From Lewinellaceae bacterium (GTDB lineage Bacteria > Bacteroidota > Bacteroidia > Chitinophagales > Saprospiraceae): a DNA stretch of 64,000 nt. Positions 1 to 8,775 of the stretch are shown piece by piece. Positions within the stretch are counted from its first letter, which is position 1. Each line of letters starts with the position of its first letter. Location: the NCBI GenBank assembly GCA_020636215.1, contig JACJYG010000008.1, positions 103,501 to 167,500 of the forward strand, given 5' to 3'. Both the position numbers and the translations under genes were made by a program. Under the pieces are notes generated by a model. It saw only the letters and a program-made list of their open reading frames with translations. It was not told the origin of the DNA and made no database searches.

Positions 1-116
1 GGCAGGGCCGATCGCTTCCAGGTTTTCTGGTGGCCATAGCCTCAACAGGGCATTCATTCTAGTGCAAAACCTGTCCTTTCTCCTGAAACGGGAAAGTTGG
101 GTAAAAACAGCAACCT
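1..116. other. Leader upstream of accA, nothing identified
   Basis: No convincing gene, hairpin or full promoter is visible between the window edge and the accA start. Any upstream gene lies outside the window. Confidence 0.4.
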
Positions 117-1097
117 ATGGTTTTCCTGGATTTTGAGCAACCCCTTGAAAGTTTGTACGAACAACTCGAGAAGATCCAGCAAGTTGGGGAAGAAGGTGAT
201 GTCGATGTTTCCGAGATGGTCAAAGAGCTGGATACCAAAATCCGCAATAAGCGGAAAGAGATCTACAGCAACCTGACCGGCTGGCAAAAGGTGCAACTAT
301 CCCGCCATCCCGAACGCCCCTATACCTTGTACTATATCGAGCAGATGTGCCGCAAGTTCACCGAACTGCACGGCGACCGCTGCCTGCGCGATGACAAGGC
401 CATCGTCGGCGGACTGGGCTCCCTCGACGGGCAAACTGTCATGATCATCGGGCATCAGAAAGGGGTGAATACCAAAATGCGGCAGTACCGCAACTTCGGC
501 ATGGCCAACCCCGAAGGCTACCGCAAAGCCCTCCGCCTCATGAAAATGGCCGAACGCTTCGGATTCCCCGTCGTCACCCTTATCGATACTCCGGGGGCCT
601 CTCCGGGCCTGGAAGCAGAGGAACACGGACAGGCAGAGGCCATCGCCCGCAACCTCTTCGAAATGGCCCAGCTACGGGTACCCATCGTCTGTGTCGTCAT
701 CGGAGAAGGCGCCTCCGGCGGTGCTATCGGCATCGGCCTGGGCGACCGCGTTTACATGCTGGAATACACCTGGTACTCCGTCATCTCCCCGGAATCCTGC
801 TCTTCCATCCTCTGGCGAAGCTGGGATTATAAGGAACAGGCCGCCGAAGCCCTCAAGCTGACCGCCGACCACATGTTTGAATTCGGCCTGATCGACGGTA
901 TCATCCGCGAACCGGTCGGCGGCGCCCATTCTGCACCCGAAGAAATGGCCAAATTGCTGAAACGGCAGATCAAAAAAGCGATCAGTGAAGTGCAGGATAT
1001 GACGCCTGAAGAAAGAATCGAAGCACGCATCAATAAGTATGCCGCTATGGGCGTTTTCGATGTAAGGACCTCTCCTGTCGAGGGGAAAGACAAATAA
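117..1097 (+). CDS. accA: Acetyl-CoA carboxylase carboxyltransferase subunit alpha
   Basis: Alpha half of the carboxyltransferase that moves the carboxyl group from carboxybiotin to acetyl-CoA, giving malonyl-CoA for fatty-acid synthesis in the cytoplasm. The 326 residues match the usual length of about 320. Visible family features are the N-terminal helical part (about 5-60), the NFGMANPEGYRKA segment (126-138), the LIDTPGA stretch (155-161) and the glycine-rich oxyanion loop GEGASGGA (197-204). It starts at the ATG at 117, with no strong Shine-Dalgarno, as is normal in this phylum. The next gene begins 3 bases after the stop, so the two are probably cotranscribed. The partner subunits accD, accB and accC are not in this window. 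Confidence 0.97.
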   Translation: MVFLDFEQPLESLYEQLEKIQQVGEEGDVDVSEMVKELDTKIRNKRKEIYSNLTGWQKVQLSRHPERPYTLYYIEQMCRKFTELHGDRCLRDDKAIVGGLGSLDGQTVMIIGHQKGVNTKMRQYRNFGMANPEGYRKALRLMKMAERFGFPVVTLIDTPGASPGLEAEEHGQAEAIARNLFEMAQLRVPIVCVVIGEGASGGAIGIGLGDRVYMLEYTWYSVISPESCSSILWRSWDYKEQAAEALKLTADHMFEFGLIDGIIREPVGGAHSAPEEMAKLLKRQIKKAISEVQDMTPEERIEARINKYAAMGVFDVRTSPVEGKDK

Positions 1098-1100
1098 ACT

Positions 1101-1658
1101 ATGGGATTATTACAGGATATACGGCTGTTGGCACACCGGCGAAGCCTGAAGCAACAACTCCGCCATAAAGGCAAATCTAAAGGCCGGGGCGCCGTCAACC
1201 TCAATAATGCAACTTCCATCGGAATCCTCTTTGACGCCTCAGAACTGGCGGACAGAGACGCCGTGTTGCAGTATGCCGAAAAACTGCGCAAACGTGGCAA
1301 ACGGGTCAACTTGCTCGGTTATTTCGATGATGCTACCGACAGCAATTCTTTTGCCTTCAAATTCTTTACCCGCAAGCAGTTGGATTGGGCCTTGCGCCCC
1401 AACAATGAAGATGCCAGGGATTTCATCGCGCAGGATTTTGACCTGCTGTTAAATATTGATCCGGTTTCCAAGATCCATACCGAATACATCGCGGCCTTAT
1501 CCAAAGCCAAGCTCCGGGTAGGCCCATCCACCGAGTATACTTATTGCTACGATCTGATGATCGATACCACTGCCCGCGCCGGCATCCGGCCATTCATCGA
1601 ACAGATGGAAGCCCTGCTTGGTAAAACCAACATCCAACATGAGCCAGCAAAAGTTTAG
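1101..1658 (+). CDS. DUF6913 family protein of unknown function
   Basis: A 185-residue protein with no signal peptide or membrane segment. It has a basic N-terminus (LLAHRRSLKQQLRHKGKSKG) and then an alternating alpha/beta region containing GILFDAS, FDLLLNIDP and a Tyr-rich TEYTYCYDLMID stretch. I recognise it as the Bacteroidota DUF6913 group, which often sits next to dapA, but no reaction is known. Here it lies between accA (3-base gap) and dapA, and its last 20 bases overlap the dapA start, which suggests translational coupling. A cytoplasmic role coordinated with these biosynthetic genes is only an inference. Confidence 0.8.
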   Translation: MGLLQDIRLLAHRRSLKQQLRHKGKSKGRGAVNLNNATSIGILFDASELADRDAVLQYAEKLRKRGKRVNLLGYFDDATDSNSFAFKFFTRKQLDWALRPNNEDARDFIAQDFDLLLNIDPVSKIHTEYIAALSKAKLRVGPSTEYTYCYDLMIDTTARAGIRPFIEQMEALLGKTNIQHEPAKV

Positions 1659-2532
1659 TGGCGCCGGCGTAGCCCTCGTTACTCCTTTTCACAAAAAAGC
1701 CATTGATTACTCCGCCCTGGAACACCTTATCCAATACGTCATCGATGGCGGAGTGGATTTTATCGTCTCCCTTGGCACTACCGGCGAAGCCATTACCCTG
1801 AGCAGCCAGGAATGTCGCGACGTACTGGATTTTACCATCAAAACCGTCAACGGCAGATTGCCTATCGTAGCAGGCTTTTTTGGCAGCAACTACACGGAGA
1901 AGCTGGTTCAATCCGTGCGTACGTACAACTTCGACGGCATTGCAGCCATCATGTCCAGTAGCCCTGCCTATAGCAAACCCTCCCAGGAAGGGATCTATCA
2001 GCACTATATGGCATTAGCGGAAGCTTCCCCGCTTCCCATCATTATCTACAACGTGCCCGGGCGCACCAGCTCCAATGTAACGGCGGCTACCTCCGTCCGA
2101 CTGGCCAATGCCAGTGATAAATTCATGGCGGTCAAAGAAGCCTCCGGCGACCTGGTTCAGTCCATGCGCATCCTGAAGAATAAACCAGAACACTTCCAGC
2201 TCTGGTCAGGCGACGACCCCCTCACCCTGCCGCTCATCAGTTGCGGCGCTACCGGTGTCGTTTCTGTCATCGCCAACGCCCTGCCCCGGCAATTCTCCGA
2301 TATGGTGCGCGCCGCTATGCGGGGTGACTTCGCCAACGCCCGACGCCTCAACCACCTGATGCTCGATATTCACCCCTGGCTCTATATCGATGGCAACCCC
2401 ACCGGCATCAAAGGCGCGCTCGAAATCCTAGGCCTCTGTAGCGGCGAAGTCCGCACCCCCCTGACCACCATGGAAAATGACCATTACCTGAGCCTCAAAA
2501 AGGAACTGGCCAAAGTGATGGAATTGCCATAG
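1639..2532 (+). CDS. dapA: 4-hydroxy-tetrahydrodipicolinate synthase
   Basis: Condenses pyruvate with aspartate semialdehyde, the first committed step of the diaminopimelate/lysine pathway that feeds protein and peptidoglycan. It is a TIM-barrel class I aldolase. The motifs are GTTGE (residues 46-50, substrate-carboxylate binding), the YNVPGR stretch with catalytic Tyr137, and VKEASGD with the Schiff-base Lys166. I chose the ATG at 1639, which gives the family length of 297 residues. An upstream in-frame TTG at 1618 would only add seven residues from inside the previous gene. The gene overlaps the DUF6913 gene by 20 bases and ends 18 bases before the convergent LytTR gene. Confidence 0.96.
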   Translation: MSQQKFSGAGVALVTPFHKKAIDYSALEHLIQYVIDGGVDFIVSLGTTGEAITLSSQECRDVLDFTIKTVNGRLPIVAGFFGSNYTEKLVQSVRTYNFDGIAAIMSSSPAYSKPSQEGIYQHYMALAEASPLPIIIYNVPGRTSSNVTAATSVRLANASDKFMAVKEASGDLVQSMRILKNKPEHFQLWSGDDPLTLPLISCGATGVVSVIANALPRQFSDMVRAAMRGDFANARRLNHLMLDIHPWLYIDGNPTGIKGALEILGLCSGEVRTPLTTMENDHYLSLKKELAKVMELP

Positions 2533-2550
2533 TATCTAACAGGCGCCGAC

Positions 2551-3276
2551 TCAGCGCTCATAATTCAACCGCTTCAATAACTCCTCCATATTCGCCTCGC
2601 TGACGGGTATCTCAAACTTTCCAATTAGGATCTGATGGCTCCGAATGGCTTCGATCTTGTCCAGATTGACGATGTAGGATTTGTGGACCCGCATAAAGCC
2701 CTCGGCCGGCAGCTTCTCCCCAATGGCTTTGAGGCTTGACCGGGTAAGCACCGGCTTCGCCTGGGAGGTGAGGAATATCTTTACGTAGTCTCTCATGCTT
2801 TCAACGTGGGTAACCGCTTGAACAGGGATCTTCACCAAAGCATATTCTACATTGACAAAAAAAGAATCCGGCGCCGTTTCAGAAACCGGCAGAGCGACAG
2901 GGGCTGATTGCTGCTGATGCTGAAATGCCTCCAGCGCTTTGTAGGCCGCTTTGGTGAAACGCTCCATACTCACCGGTTTCATCAGGTAGTCTACCACATT
3001 GAGCTCATAGCTTTCTACTGCATAATTGGAATAGGCGGTTACAAATATAGCCAGCGGCTTCTTCGGCAGGCTGGCCAGAAATTTCGTGCCCAGCAAACCC
3101 GGCATCTGAATATCCAAAAATATCAGGTCAATAGACTCTGCCTGAAGCACCTCCATCGCTTCGAAAGCGTTCCGGCAGGTTTTTACCAACTCCAGAAACG
3201 GTATCTGCCGGATGTTCTCCTCCAACAGCTTGCGCGCCAGGCTTTCGTCATCTACCGCTATACACCTTAGTTTCAT
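2551..3276 (-). CDS. LytTR-family response regulator
   Basis: Two-component output protein of 241 residues. The receiver domain (about 1-120) has the acidic pair VDDE (residues 8-11), phospho-acceptor Asp55 in FLDIQMP, and VTAYSNYA and LMKP around the conserved Thr/Ser and Lys. The C-terminal LytTR DNA-binding domain (about 140-238) includes FMRVHKSYIVNL and the EIPVS stretch. I start at the ATG at 3276, where the receiver begins (MKLRCIAVDDE). The open frame extends 23 codons upstream into the kinase gene, but those residues do not look like receiver. It lies just downstream of the sensor kinase on the same strand, so the two form a cognate pair. It may control the divergent TonB receptor, which is inference from position. 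Confidence 0.93.
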   Translation of the reverse strand: MKLRCIAVDDESLARKLLEENIRQIPFLELVKTCRNAFEAMEVLQAESIDLIFLDIQMPGLLGTKFLASLPKKPLAIFVTAYSNYAVESYELNVVDYLMKPVSMERFTKAAYKALEAFQHQQQSAPVALPVSETAPDSFFVNVEYALVKIPVQAVTHVESMRDYVKIFLTSQAKPVLTRSSLKAIGEKLPAEGFMRVHKSYIVNLDKIEAIRSHQILIGKFEIPVSEANMEELLKRLNYER

Positions 3277-3328
3277 GCTTCTGCAGGTTGAGGTTGAGAG
3301 GGTTGAGATCAGTTTAGAACGGTTTAGT

Positions 3329-4375
3329 TTAGCGTGGTGCGACATCTAGACGTACAACGTCAAGCTCCAGCTCCGCCACGAACCACTCTCCCTCCCGATC
3401 CAGCCGAAGCCGATGGCTATCCGGATAAAGCAATTCCAGCCGCCGCTTCACATTGCGCAGGCCGATGCCCGAGCTGTTGTCCTTATCTTCCGGCAGCTCC
3501 GGCCCAATTTTGTTCCGGACGGAAAAAGCCAGAGAGGTTTCTTCCAGCCTAAGGCTTATGTCGATGACAGGGGCGGACACCAGGCCTACCCCATGCTTGA
3601 AGGCATTTTCAACGAAAGGGATCATGAGCATCGGTTCAATGAGTTGTCCCCGGGCAATGCCCTCGATCTTCAGGCGGATGTCTACGTCCTCTTCAAACCT
3701 CAATTTCTGTAATTCCACGTAGTTTTTCAGATATTCCACTTCTTTATCCAGCGGCACCTGCGCGTCGGCCGATTCATAGAGCATGTAGCGCATAAGTTCC
3801 GAAAGCTTGATCGTTACCGGTTCTGCCTGAACAGAGTGGGTTCGGATCAGGTAGACGATGCTGTTGAGTATATTGAAAATGAAATGAGGGCTGATCTGCG
3901 ACCGTAGGAAGGCCAGTTCCGATTGTAGCCTTTCCTGGCGTTCTTCCTGCTGCAACTTTTCCTGGCTCACCAGATTGGTGATCAGGCTGTAAGCTGTTCC
4001 GATAGCCGTGACCATCAGTACGAACATCAGGGTAATGAAGAGGTGCCGGTGCCAGGGATGTCCGCTGGAGGGTAGCAACCATTCCCTCATTCCGAGCTGA
4101 ATGATGATAAAAACGATGATCAGGGCCAAAAGGGACAGCAGGTAGGGTGCAACGCCCCTCTTCCGCAGTAGTTTTGGCGCCAGCCAGGCCGTATTCAGAA
4201 AGAAGAGCGGAATGTTGGTCAGCGAAACGGGAAATACTTTGATCACGTACTCCCGGAATTCCTCATTCCCGGCCGAACTGATAAAAGGCCAAACGAGCAA
4301 CATGCCCCAGAACAGCAGGTGAAACAGCAGCCGGAACAGCCTTTCCGCATTGATCTTGATCCCCAGTATGGCCAT
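3329..4375 (-). CDS. LytS-type sensor histidine kinase
   Basis: Membrane sensor kinase of 348 residues. Four hydrophobic segments (about 13-33, 50-66, 77-95, 111-133) form the sensing part, with almost no periplasmic domain. A short coiled coil (about 138-157) follows, then the His_kinase domain with phospho-accepting His164 in the SPHFIFN motif. The ATPase domain has the N-box IPFVENAFKH (Asn257) and the G-box GIGLRN (303-308). It signals to the LytTR regulator encoded next on the same strand. The start ATG at 4375 is about 235 bases from the divergent TonB receptor gene, leaving room for promoters of both. Confidence 0.94.
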   Translation of the reverse strand: MAILGIKINAERLFRLLFHLLFWGMLLVWPFISSAGNEEFREYVIKVFPVSLTNIPLFFLNTAWLAPKLLRKRGVAPYLLSLLALIIVFIIIQLGMREWLLPSSGHPWHRHLFITLMFVLMVTAIGTAYSLITNLVSQEKLQQEERQERLQSELAFLRSQISPHFIFNILNSIVYLIRTHSVQAEPVTIKLSELMRYMLYESADAQVPLDKEVEYLKNYVELQKLRFEEDVDIRLKIEGIARGQLIEPMLMIPFVENAFKHGVGLVSAPVIDISLRLEETSLAFSVRNKIGPELPEDKDNSSGIGLRNVKRRLELLYPDSHRLRLDREGEWFVAELELDVVRLDVAPR

Positions 4376-4610
4376 GGTATTTGGTATGAAAAGTTCAAAT
4401 TTAGGCTATTCCATTCGGGCAAAAGGAAAGAAAGAGATGAAAAAGGCTATTGCTGCGATCAAACAGGCTATTCTGTTGTTGTGCCGCCTGATCGGTTTGT
4501 TTGGGGGTTTTAACTACAGAATCCTCCCGCACATCTACACATCAACTTTTCTTGCATTTTTTCGCTTTTCTTTGCACCGTTAAAAAATATCATCCGAAAA
4601 ACAACTAGCC

Positions 4611-7277
4611 ATGCAACTTCCAGCCAACGCGCTTGCTACCGGCAGCATCCGAATCCTCACGCTCCTGTTCTCATTGCTTCTAACTACGGGGCTTCTTGCC
4701 CAGCAGCCGCCTTCCGGCATGCCCGGCGCCCCTGGAGGACGCTCCCAAATGAACATCGGCCGCTTCTACGGCAAGGTAGTGGATGAAAATGGCAAAGGCG
4801 TTTCCTTTGCTACTGTCCAACTGCTGGGCATGCGCTTCGATTCCATCACCCGCAAACCTCAGGAAACCCTCATCACTGGACAGATCACTGAAGAAAACGG
4901 CGATTTCAGCCTGGAAAACCTCCCGGTTATGGGAGAATTCACCCTGAAGGTGAGCTTTCTCGGCTATGCCGAGGCCAGCCAAAAGGTATCCTTCGGGGTT
5001 CCCGCCCCTGGCGCCGGAGGAGGAAGGCCCAATGGCGGCGCCCAGCCCGGACAAGGCAGGCCGGGTGGCGGCATGGCGGCCATGGCAGGAAAGTTCGACG
5101 TCGACCTCGGCAATATCGCCCTCGTCACCTCTGCTCAAACTCTGGAAACCGTCAACGTAGTCGCCGAAGGCGGTTCCGCTATCTTGGCCCTCGACCGCAA
5201 GATATTTAAGGTGGATAAAAACGCCATGGCGGCCGGCGGCACCGCCGAAGACGCCCTCAAAAACGTCCCCTCCCTATCCATCGACCTCGACGGCAACCTG
5301 ACCCTGCGCAACGCCGCCCCCCAATTGTTTATCGACGGCCGGCCCACCACGCTTTCATTAGACCAGATCTCCGCCGACGCTATCGAATCGGTTGAGGTGA
5401 TCACCAACCCCTCCGCCAAATTCGATGCTTCCGGCGGCCAGGCCGGCATCGTCAATATCGTCCTTAAAAAAGAACGCCGCATTGGCTATAATGGTAGCAT
5501 CCGGGCCGGCGTCGACACCCGCGGCGGCCTCAACGCCGGCGGCGATATCAACGCCCGGGAGGGTAAAGTCAATGGGTTCATTAGCGGCTTCTTCAACCAG
5601 CGCCGCAGCCGCGGGGAAAGCGAAACGGACCGCCAGAACTTCTTTGGCAACCCGCTGACCAACCAACTGCAGTCCAGCGACAATAAAATGAAAGGCCTCT
5701 TCGGCATGGGCCGGGCCGGTATCGATTGGTTCGTCGACAACCGCAACACCCTCACTTTTACCGGCTCATACGTGCGCGGGCAATTCCGGCCGGAAGATGT
5801 GATCAACATCCATACCGATTCTCTGTTCCAGGACGCGCCGACTTACAGCGACGCGCTGCGCAACTCCCTGACCGAACGCAATTTCCGAAACCTGGGCGGT
5901 TCTGTCTTGTTCAAACACCTCTTCCCCAAAGCCGGCCGGGAATGGACGGCAGACGTGAATTACAATAGCATCTCCACCGATAACAGTGGCAATTTCACCA
6001 CGACCTACACCGGCTCTTCCTTCGTGAGCCGCGAACGCCAGATCGGCAGCGGCGGCACGGATTACATTACCGCTCAAACCGACTACGTAGACCCCATCAA
6101 CGATAAAATGAAAATCGAAACCGGCCTGCGGGCAGCACTGCGCAGTTTTGATAACAACAACGCCAATTCTTTCTACGACCCGGACACCGACACCTGGATC
6201 GCCTTGCCCAATTTCACCGACCAGTACCAGTTCAATGATGCCGTATATGCCGCCTATGTCTCTTTCAGCCACCAACTGCCCAAATGGGGATATCAGCTCG
6301 GCCTGAGGGCGGAAAGCAGCACCTATACCGGCAAATTACCGGAGTCGGGAGATGTTTTTAACAACGATTACCCCATCAGCCTCTTCCCTAGTGTTTTTGT
6401 CACCCGCAAACTCAATGAGGAAGATAACATCCAGCTCTCCTATACCCGCCGGATCAACCGGCCCAACTTCTTCCAGTTGATGCCGTTTACCGACTTTTCG
6501 GACTCCCTCAACCTGCGCCGAGGCAACCCGGACCTGCTGCCCGAGTTCACCAACTCCTTCGAACTATCTTACCAGAATATCTTTTCGAAAGGGGACAACC
6601 TCCTGGTTTCATTCTATTATAAAGAAGCCAACGGCCTGATCACGGCCTACCAGTCTACGGAATCTGACCCAATTACCGGGAAAGAATATGTTGTCTCCAG
6701 CTACACCAACTCCAACAGCGGCCTGGCCTACGGGATGGAGTTCATCCTGAAGAATACCTTCTGGGAAAAGGTGGAGCTGACCTCCAATATCAACCTCTAC
6801 AACTCGAAAGTGGACGCTTCGAATATTGAAACCGGCCTGGTGGACGAGCGCTTCAGCTGGTTCCTTAAAGAAAACCTGTCGGTAAAACTGCCGGCTCAGT
6901 TCACCCTGCAACTCAGCGGTGAATACCGCAGCCGGGCCGCCTATTCGCCCAGCTCCGGCGGCGGACGCTTTGGCCACCACGGCCCCACCAATACCGCCCA
7001 GGGGTACACCATCGAGAACTGGTTCGTAGACGCCGCCCTGCGCAAAGACCTGATGAACCGCCGCGCCTCGCTCACGCTGAGCATCCAGGATATCTTCCGC
7101 ACCCGCCGTTCCGGCTCCTACTCTTCCTCTGATTTCTTTGTACAGGAGAGCTGGAGAATTCGCGACCCGCAGGTAGCGCGCCTGAACTTCTCCTACCGTT
7201 TCGGGAAGATGGACGCCTCCCTCTTTAAGCGGAAGAATACGAATATGAATAATGAGGGGATGGATATGATGCAGTAG
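4611..7277 (+). CDS. TonB-dependent receptor, OMP_b-brl_3 type
   Basis: Outer-membrane receptor of 888 residues. A signal peptide (about 1-30, ending LLAQ) is followed by a carboxypeptidase-regulatory-like beta-sandwich (about 48-125). An unusual Gly/Pro/Ala-rich linker (about 125-155) comes next. The plug domain (about 175-290) includes the DALKNVPSLSIDLDG stretch and IESVEVITNPSAKFDA, and a beta-barrel fills the rest. The C-terminus is not a clean aromatic end: it finishes in a charged, Met-rich tail (KRKNTNMNNEGMDMMQ). The substrate cannot be read from sequence. Relatives are often annotated as siderophore or peptide receptors. It is followed by a strong hairpin and is divergent from a LytS/LytTR pair. 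Confidence 0.92.
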   Translation: MQLPANALATGSIRILTLLFSLLLTTGLLAQQPPSGMPGAPGGRSQMNIGRFYGKVVDENGKGVSFATVQLLGMRFDSITRKPQETLITGQITEENGDFSLENLPVMGEFTLKVSFLGYAEASQKVSFGVPAPGAGGGRPNGGAQPGQGRPGGGMAAMAGKFDVDLGNIALVTSAQTLETVNVVAEGGSAILALDRKIFKVDKNAMAAGGTAEDALKNVPSLSIDLDGNLTLRNAAPQLFIDGRPTTLSLDQISADAIESVEVITNPSAKFDASGGQAGIVNIVLKKERRIGYNGSIRAGVDTRGGLNAGGDINAREGKVNGFISGFFNQRRSRGESETDRQNFFGNPLTNQLQSSDNKMKGLFGMGRAGIDWFVDNRNTLTFTGSYVRGQFRPEDVINIHTDSLFQDAPTYSDALRNSLTERNFRNLGGSVLFKHLFPKAGREWTADVNYNSISTDNSGNFTTTYTGSSFVSRERQIGSGGTDYITAQTDYVDPINDKMKIETGLRAALRSFDNNNANSFYDPDTDTWIALPNFTDQYQFNDAVYAAYVSFSHQLPKWGYQLGLRAESSTYTGKLPESGDVFNNDYPISLFPSVFVTRKLNEEDNIQLSYTRRINRPNFFQLMPFTDFSDSLNLRRGNPDLLPEFTNSFELSYQNIFSKGDNLLVSFYYKEANGLITAYQSTESDPITGKEYVVSSYTNSNSGLAYGMEFILKNTFWEKVELTSNINLYNSKVDASNIETGLVDERFSWFLKENLSVKLPAQFTLQLSGEYRSRAAYSPSSGGGRFGHHGPTNTAQGYTIENWFVDAALRKDLMNRRASLTLSIQDIFRTRRSGSYSSSDFFVQESWRIRDPQVARLNFSYRFGKMDASLFKRKNTNMNNEGMDMMQ

Positions 7278-7292
7278 AGGAGGCGAAAAGGG

Positions 7293-7327
7293 GATGCTGT
7301 GGCTGGGGTTCCCCCATCCACAGCATC
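7293..7327 (+). terminator. Strong hairpin after the TonB receptor
   Basis: A perfect 10-bp stem GATGCTGTGG/CCACAGCATC (7293-7302 with 7318-7327) encloses a second inner stem of TGGGG with CCCCA. It lies 15 bases after the receptor stop codon. A long U-run is missing, so it may end transcription weakly or only protect the 3' end. Confidence 0.6.
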
Positions 7328-7396
7328 ATTTCGCGTAGCGAACGATTATCCATAGTATCGATACGGTAAACATCGATGGCATCTGCCAAGCGAGCA

Positions 7397-8599
7397 TCAA
7401 ATCCCTTTAATTCGATCCATCAACGCCTTAAACGCCCCTTCCCTTTGCGGCCGGTCCCAGCTTTCCTTGGCTTCGAGTACGCCGTCCTTCTCCTCCAGCA
7501 AAAAGTGGAACACAAAATCTTCCGGATTCTCAAACGAGTTATTCAGGGAGCCAAAGCGCAGGTCATTGAACTGCAACTGCCCATCGGGCCGTTGCAGGAT
7601 GCTGTAGTAGCCGTTGGAAAACCAACGCAGGATGCGGATATCCCGGTCCTCTTCATGGCCTTCAATCAGGCCGTGGCGCTTGGGAATAATGGTAAAGGAC
7701 CGTACTTCCGGCTTTTCATCCAGCAAAGAATACATGCCGTGATAATAGGCGGTATCCCCTTCCGCCACGCCCTGCCAGAGGATGTTATTGAGAATGGTCG
7801 GAGCGGTCATGAACCGTTCGTACCGGATGCCATCCCTTTGCAGGGAAGCTTCAAATAAATGGTCGACCCGTACCTTATTATAAAAGGTGAACAACATATA
7901 GGCCGAACTGACCCCTATGCCGATGTAGTTGAACACCGGCCGCCACCGGCTGCGCCGGCCTGCCAGGAAGGCGATCAGCAGGAATATCAGAAAGGGTAAG
8001 GTATAAAGCGGATCCACCACCGAGATATTATTGAAGGCCACCCGATAATCCCAGAAGGGTTGAAACAACTGCGTCCCGTATGTGGTGCAACAATCCAGCA
8101 AGGGATGGGTAACGATAGCCCAGAATAGCATCCAGGACCAGTCGCGCCAACTGGCATTGGCGTCGCGGGCGGGGCGGCGCCGAAATTGCTGCCGCGCCCA
8201 GATGACGGCGGGGAAAAGCATGATCCCCGCACTCACCGATAGCGCGATCTTCGGCGCCTCCAGAAGGGGTATAGGCATCACCATGACCCCAACGCCGATG
8301 AGCAGTAATATGGCTAGCCACACTCGAAAAAAAGCAGGGCCGAAGCCTTCTCCCTTGTAAAGGCGATGCAACAAATAGCCCATCAGTACCGGCGCCACAA
8401 CAGCAAAGCTGAGGGAGTGGGTAATGGCGCGATGAAAGGCCAGAGAGCTCATATCGTCGGTAACGAAGTTGGCCAGTACATCGAGGTCGGGAATGGTGCC
8501 CCCGATAGCGCCCCAGAGCATGGCCCGGTTGCCTACCTTCCGGCCCAGCACCGCCTCTCCTACTGCGGCGCCGAGCGTGATCTGTGTTAAAGAATCCAT
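7397..8599 (-). CDS. YdjM/DUF457-family membrane-bound metal-dependent hydrolase
   Basis: Inner-membrane protein of 400 residues of the LexA-binding/YdjM family. The N-terminal motif MDSLTQITLGAAVGEA, the GTIPDLD segment (34-40) and the HRAITHS motif (His56, His61) supply candidate metal ligands. Several hydrophobic helices follow (about 64-80, 91-110, 113-133, 155-175, 195-215, 224-245), then a soluble C-terminal domain of about 150 residues ending in FKALMDRIKGI. The family is described as metal-dependent hydrolases, but its physiological substrate is not settled. It is convergent with the TonB receptor, and the FadL-type gene lies upstream on the same strand, separated by a terminator. Confidence 0.88.
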   Translation of the reverse strand: MDSLTQITLGAAVGEAVLGRKVGNRAMLWGAIGGTIPDLDVLANFVTDDMSSLAFHRAITHSLSFAVVAPVLMGYLLHRLYKGEGFGPAFFRVWLAILLLIGVGVMVMPIPLLEAPKIALSVSAGIMLFPAVIWARQQFRRRPARDANASWRDWSWMLFWAIVTHPLLDCCTTYGTQLFQPFWDYRVAFNNISVVDPLYTLPFLIFLLIAFLAGRRSRWRPVFNYIGIGVSSAYMLFTFYNKVRVDHLFEASLQRDGIRYERFMTAPTILNNILWQGVAEGDTAYYHGMYSLLDEKPEVRSFTIIPKRHGLIEGHEEDRDIRILRWFSNGYYSILQRPDGQLQFNDLRFGSLNNSFENPEDFVFHFLLEEKDGVLEAKESWDRPQREGAFKALMDRIKGI

Positions 8600-8693
8600 T
8601 GGGTGTTCATTGTTTCAACTATAAGCTTCCGATCCTTGGTCGCTCGCAATATAGTTGGAAAAACATCTCAGCCCACAGGAGGTTGCGGGCTGG

Positions 8694-8730
8694 AAAAGAA
8701 AAAGCCGGAACAGGCATGCTGTTCCGGCTT
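8694..8730 (-). terminator. Intrinsic terminator of the FadL-type gene
   Basis: A perfect 11-bp stem AGCCGGAACAG/CTGTTCCGGCT (8703-8713 with 8719-8729) with a 5-base loop. Read on the - strand it is followed by a T-rich run (CTTTTTCTTTT). It lies about 46 bases after the stop of the - strand barrel gene. Confidence 0.82.
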
Positions 8731-8775
8731 CTCAAGATAGCCTATGTTTCGTTTTGCCAGTGAAAACAGGCCGAA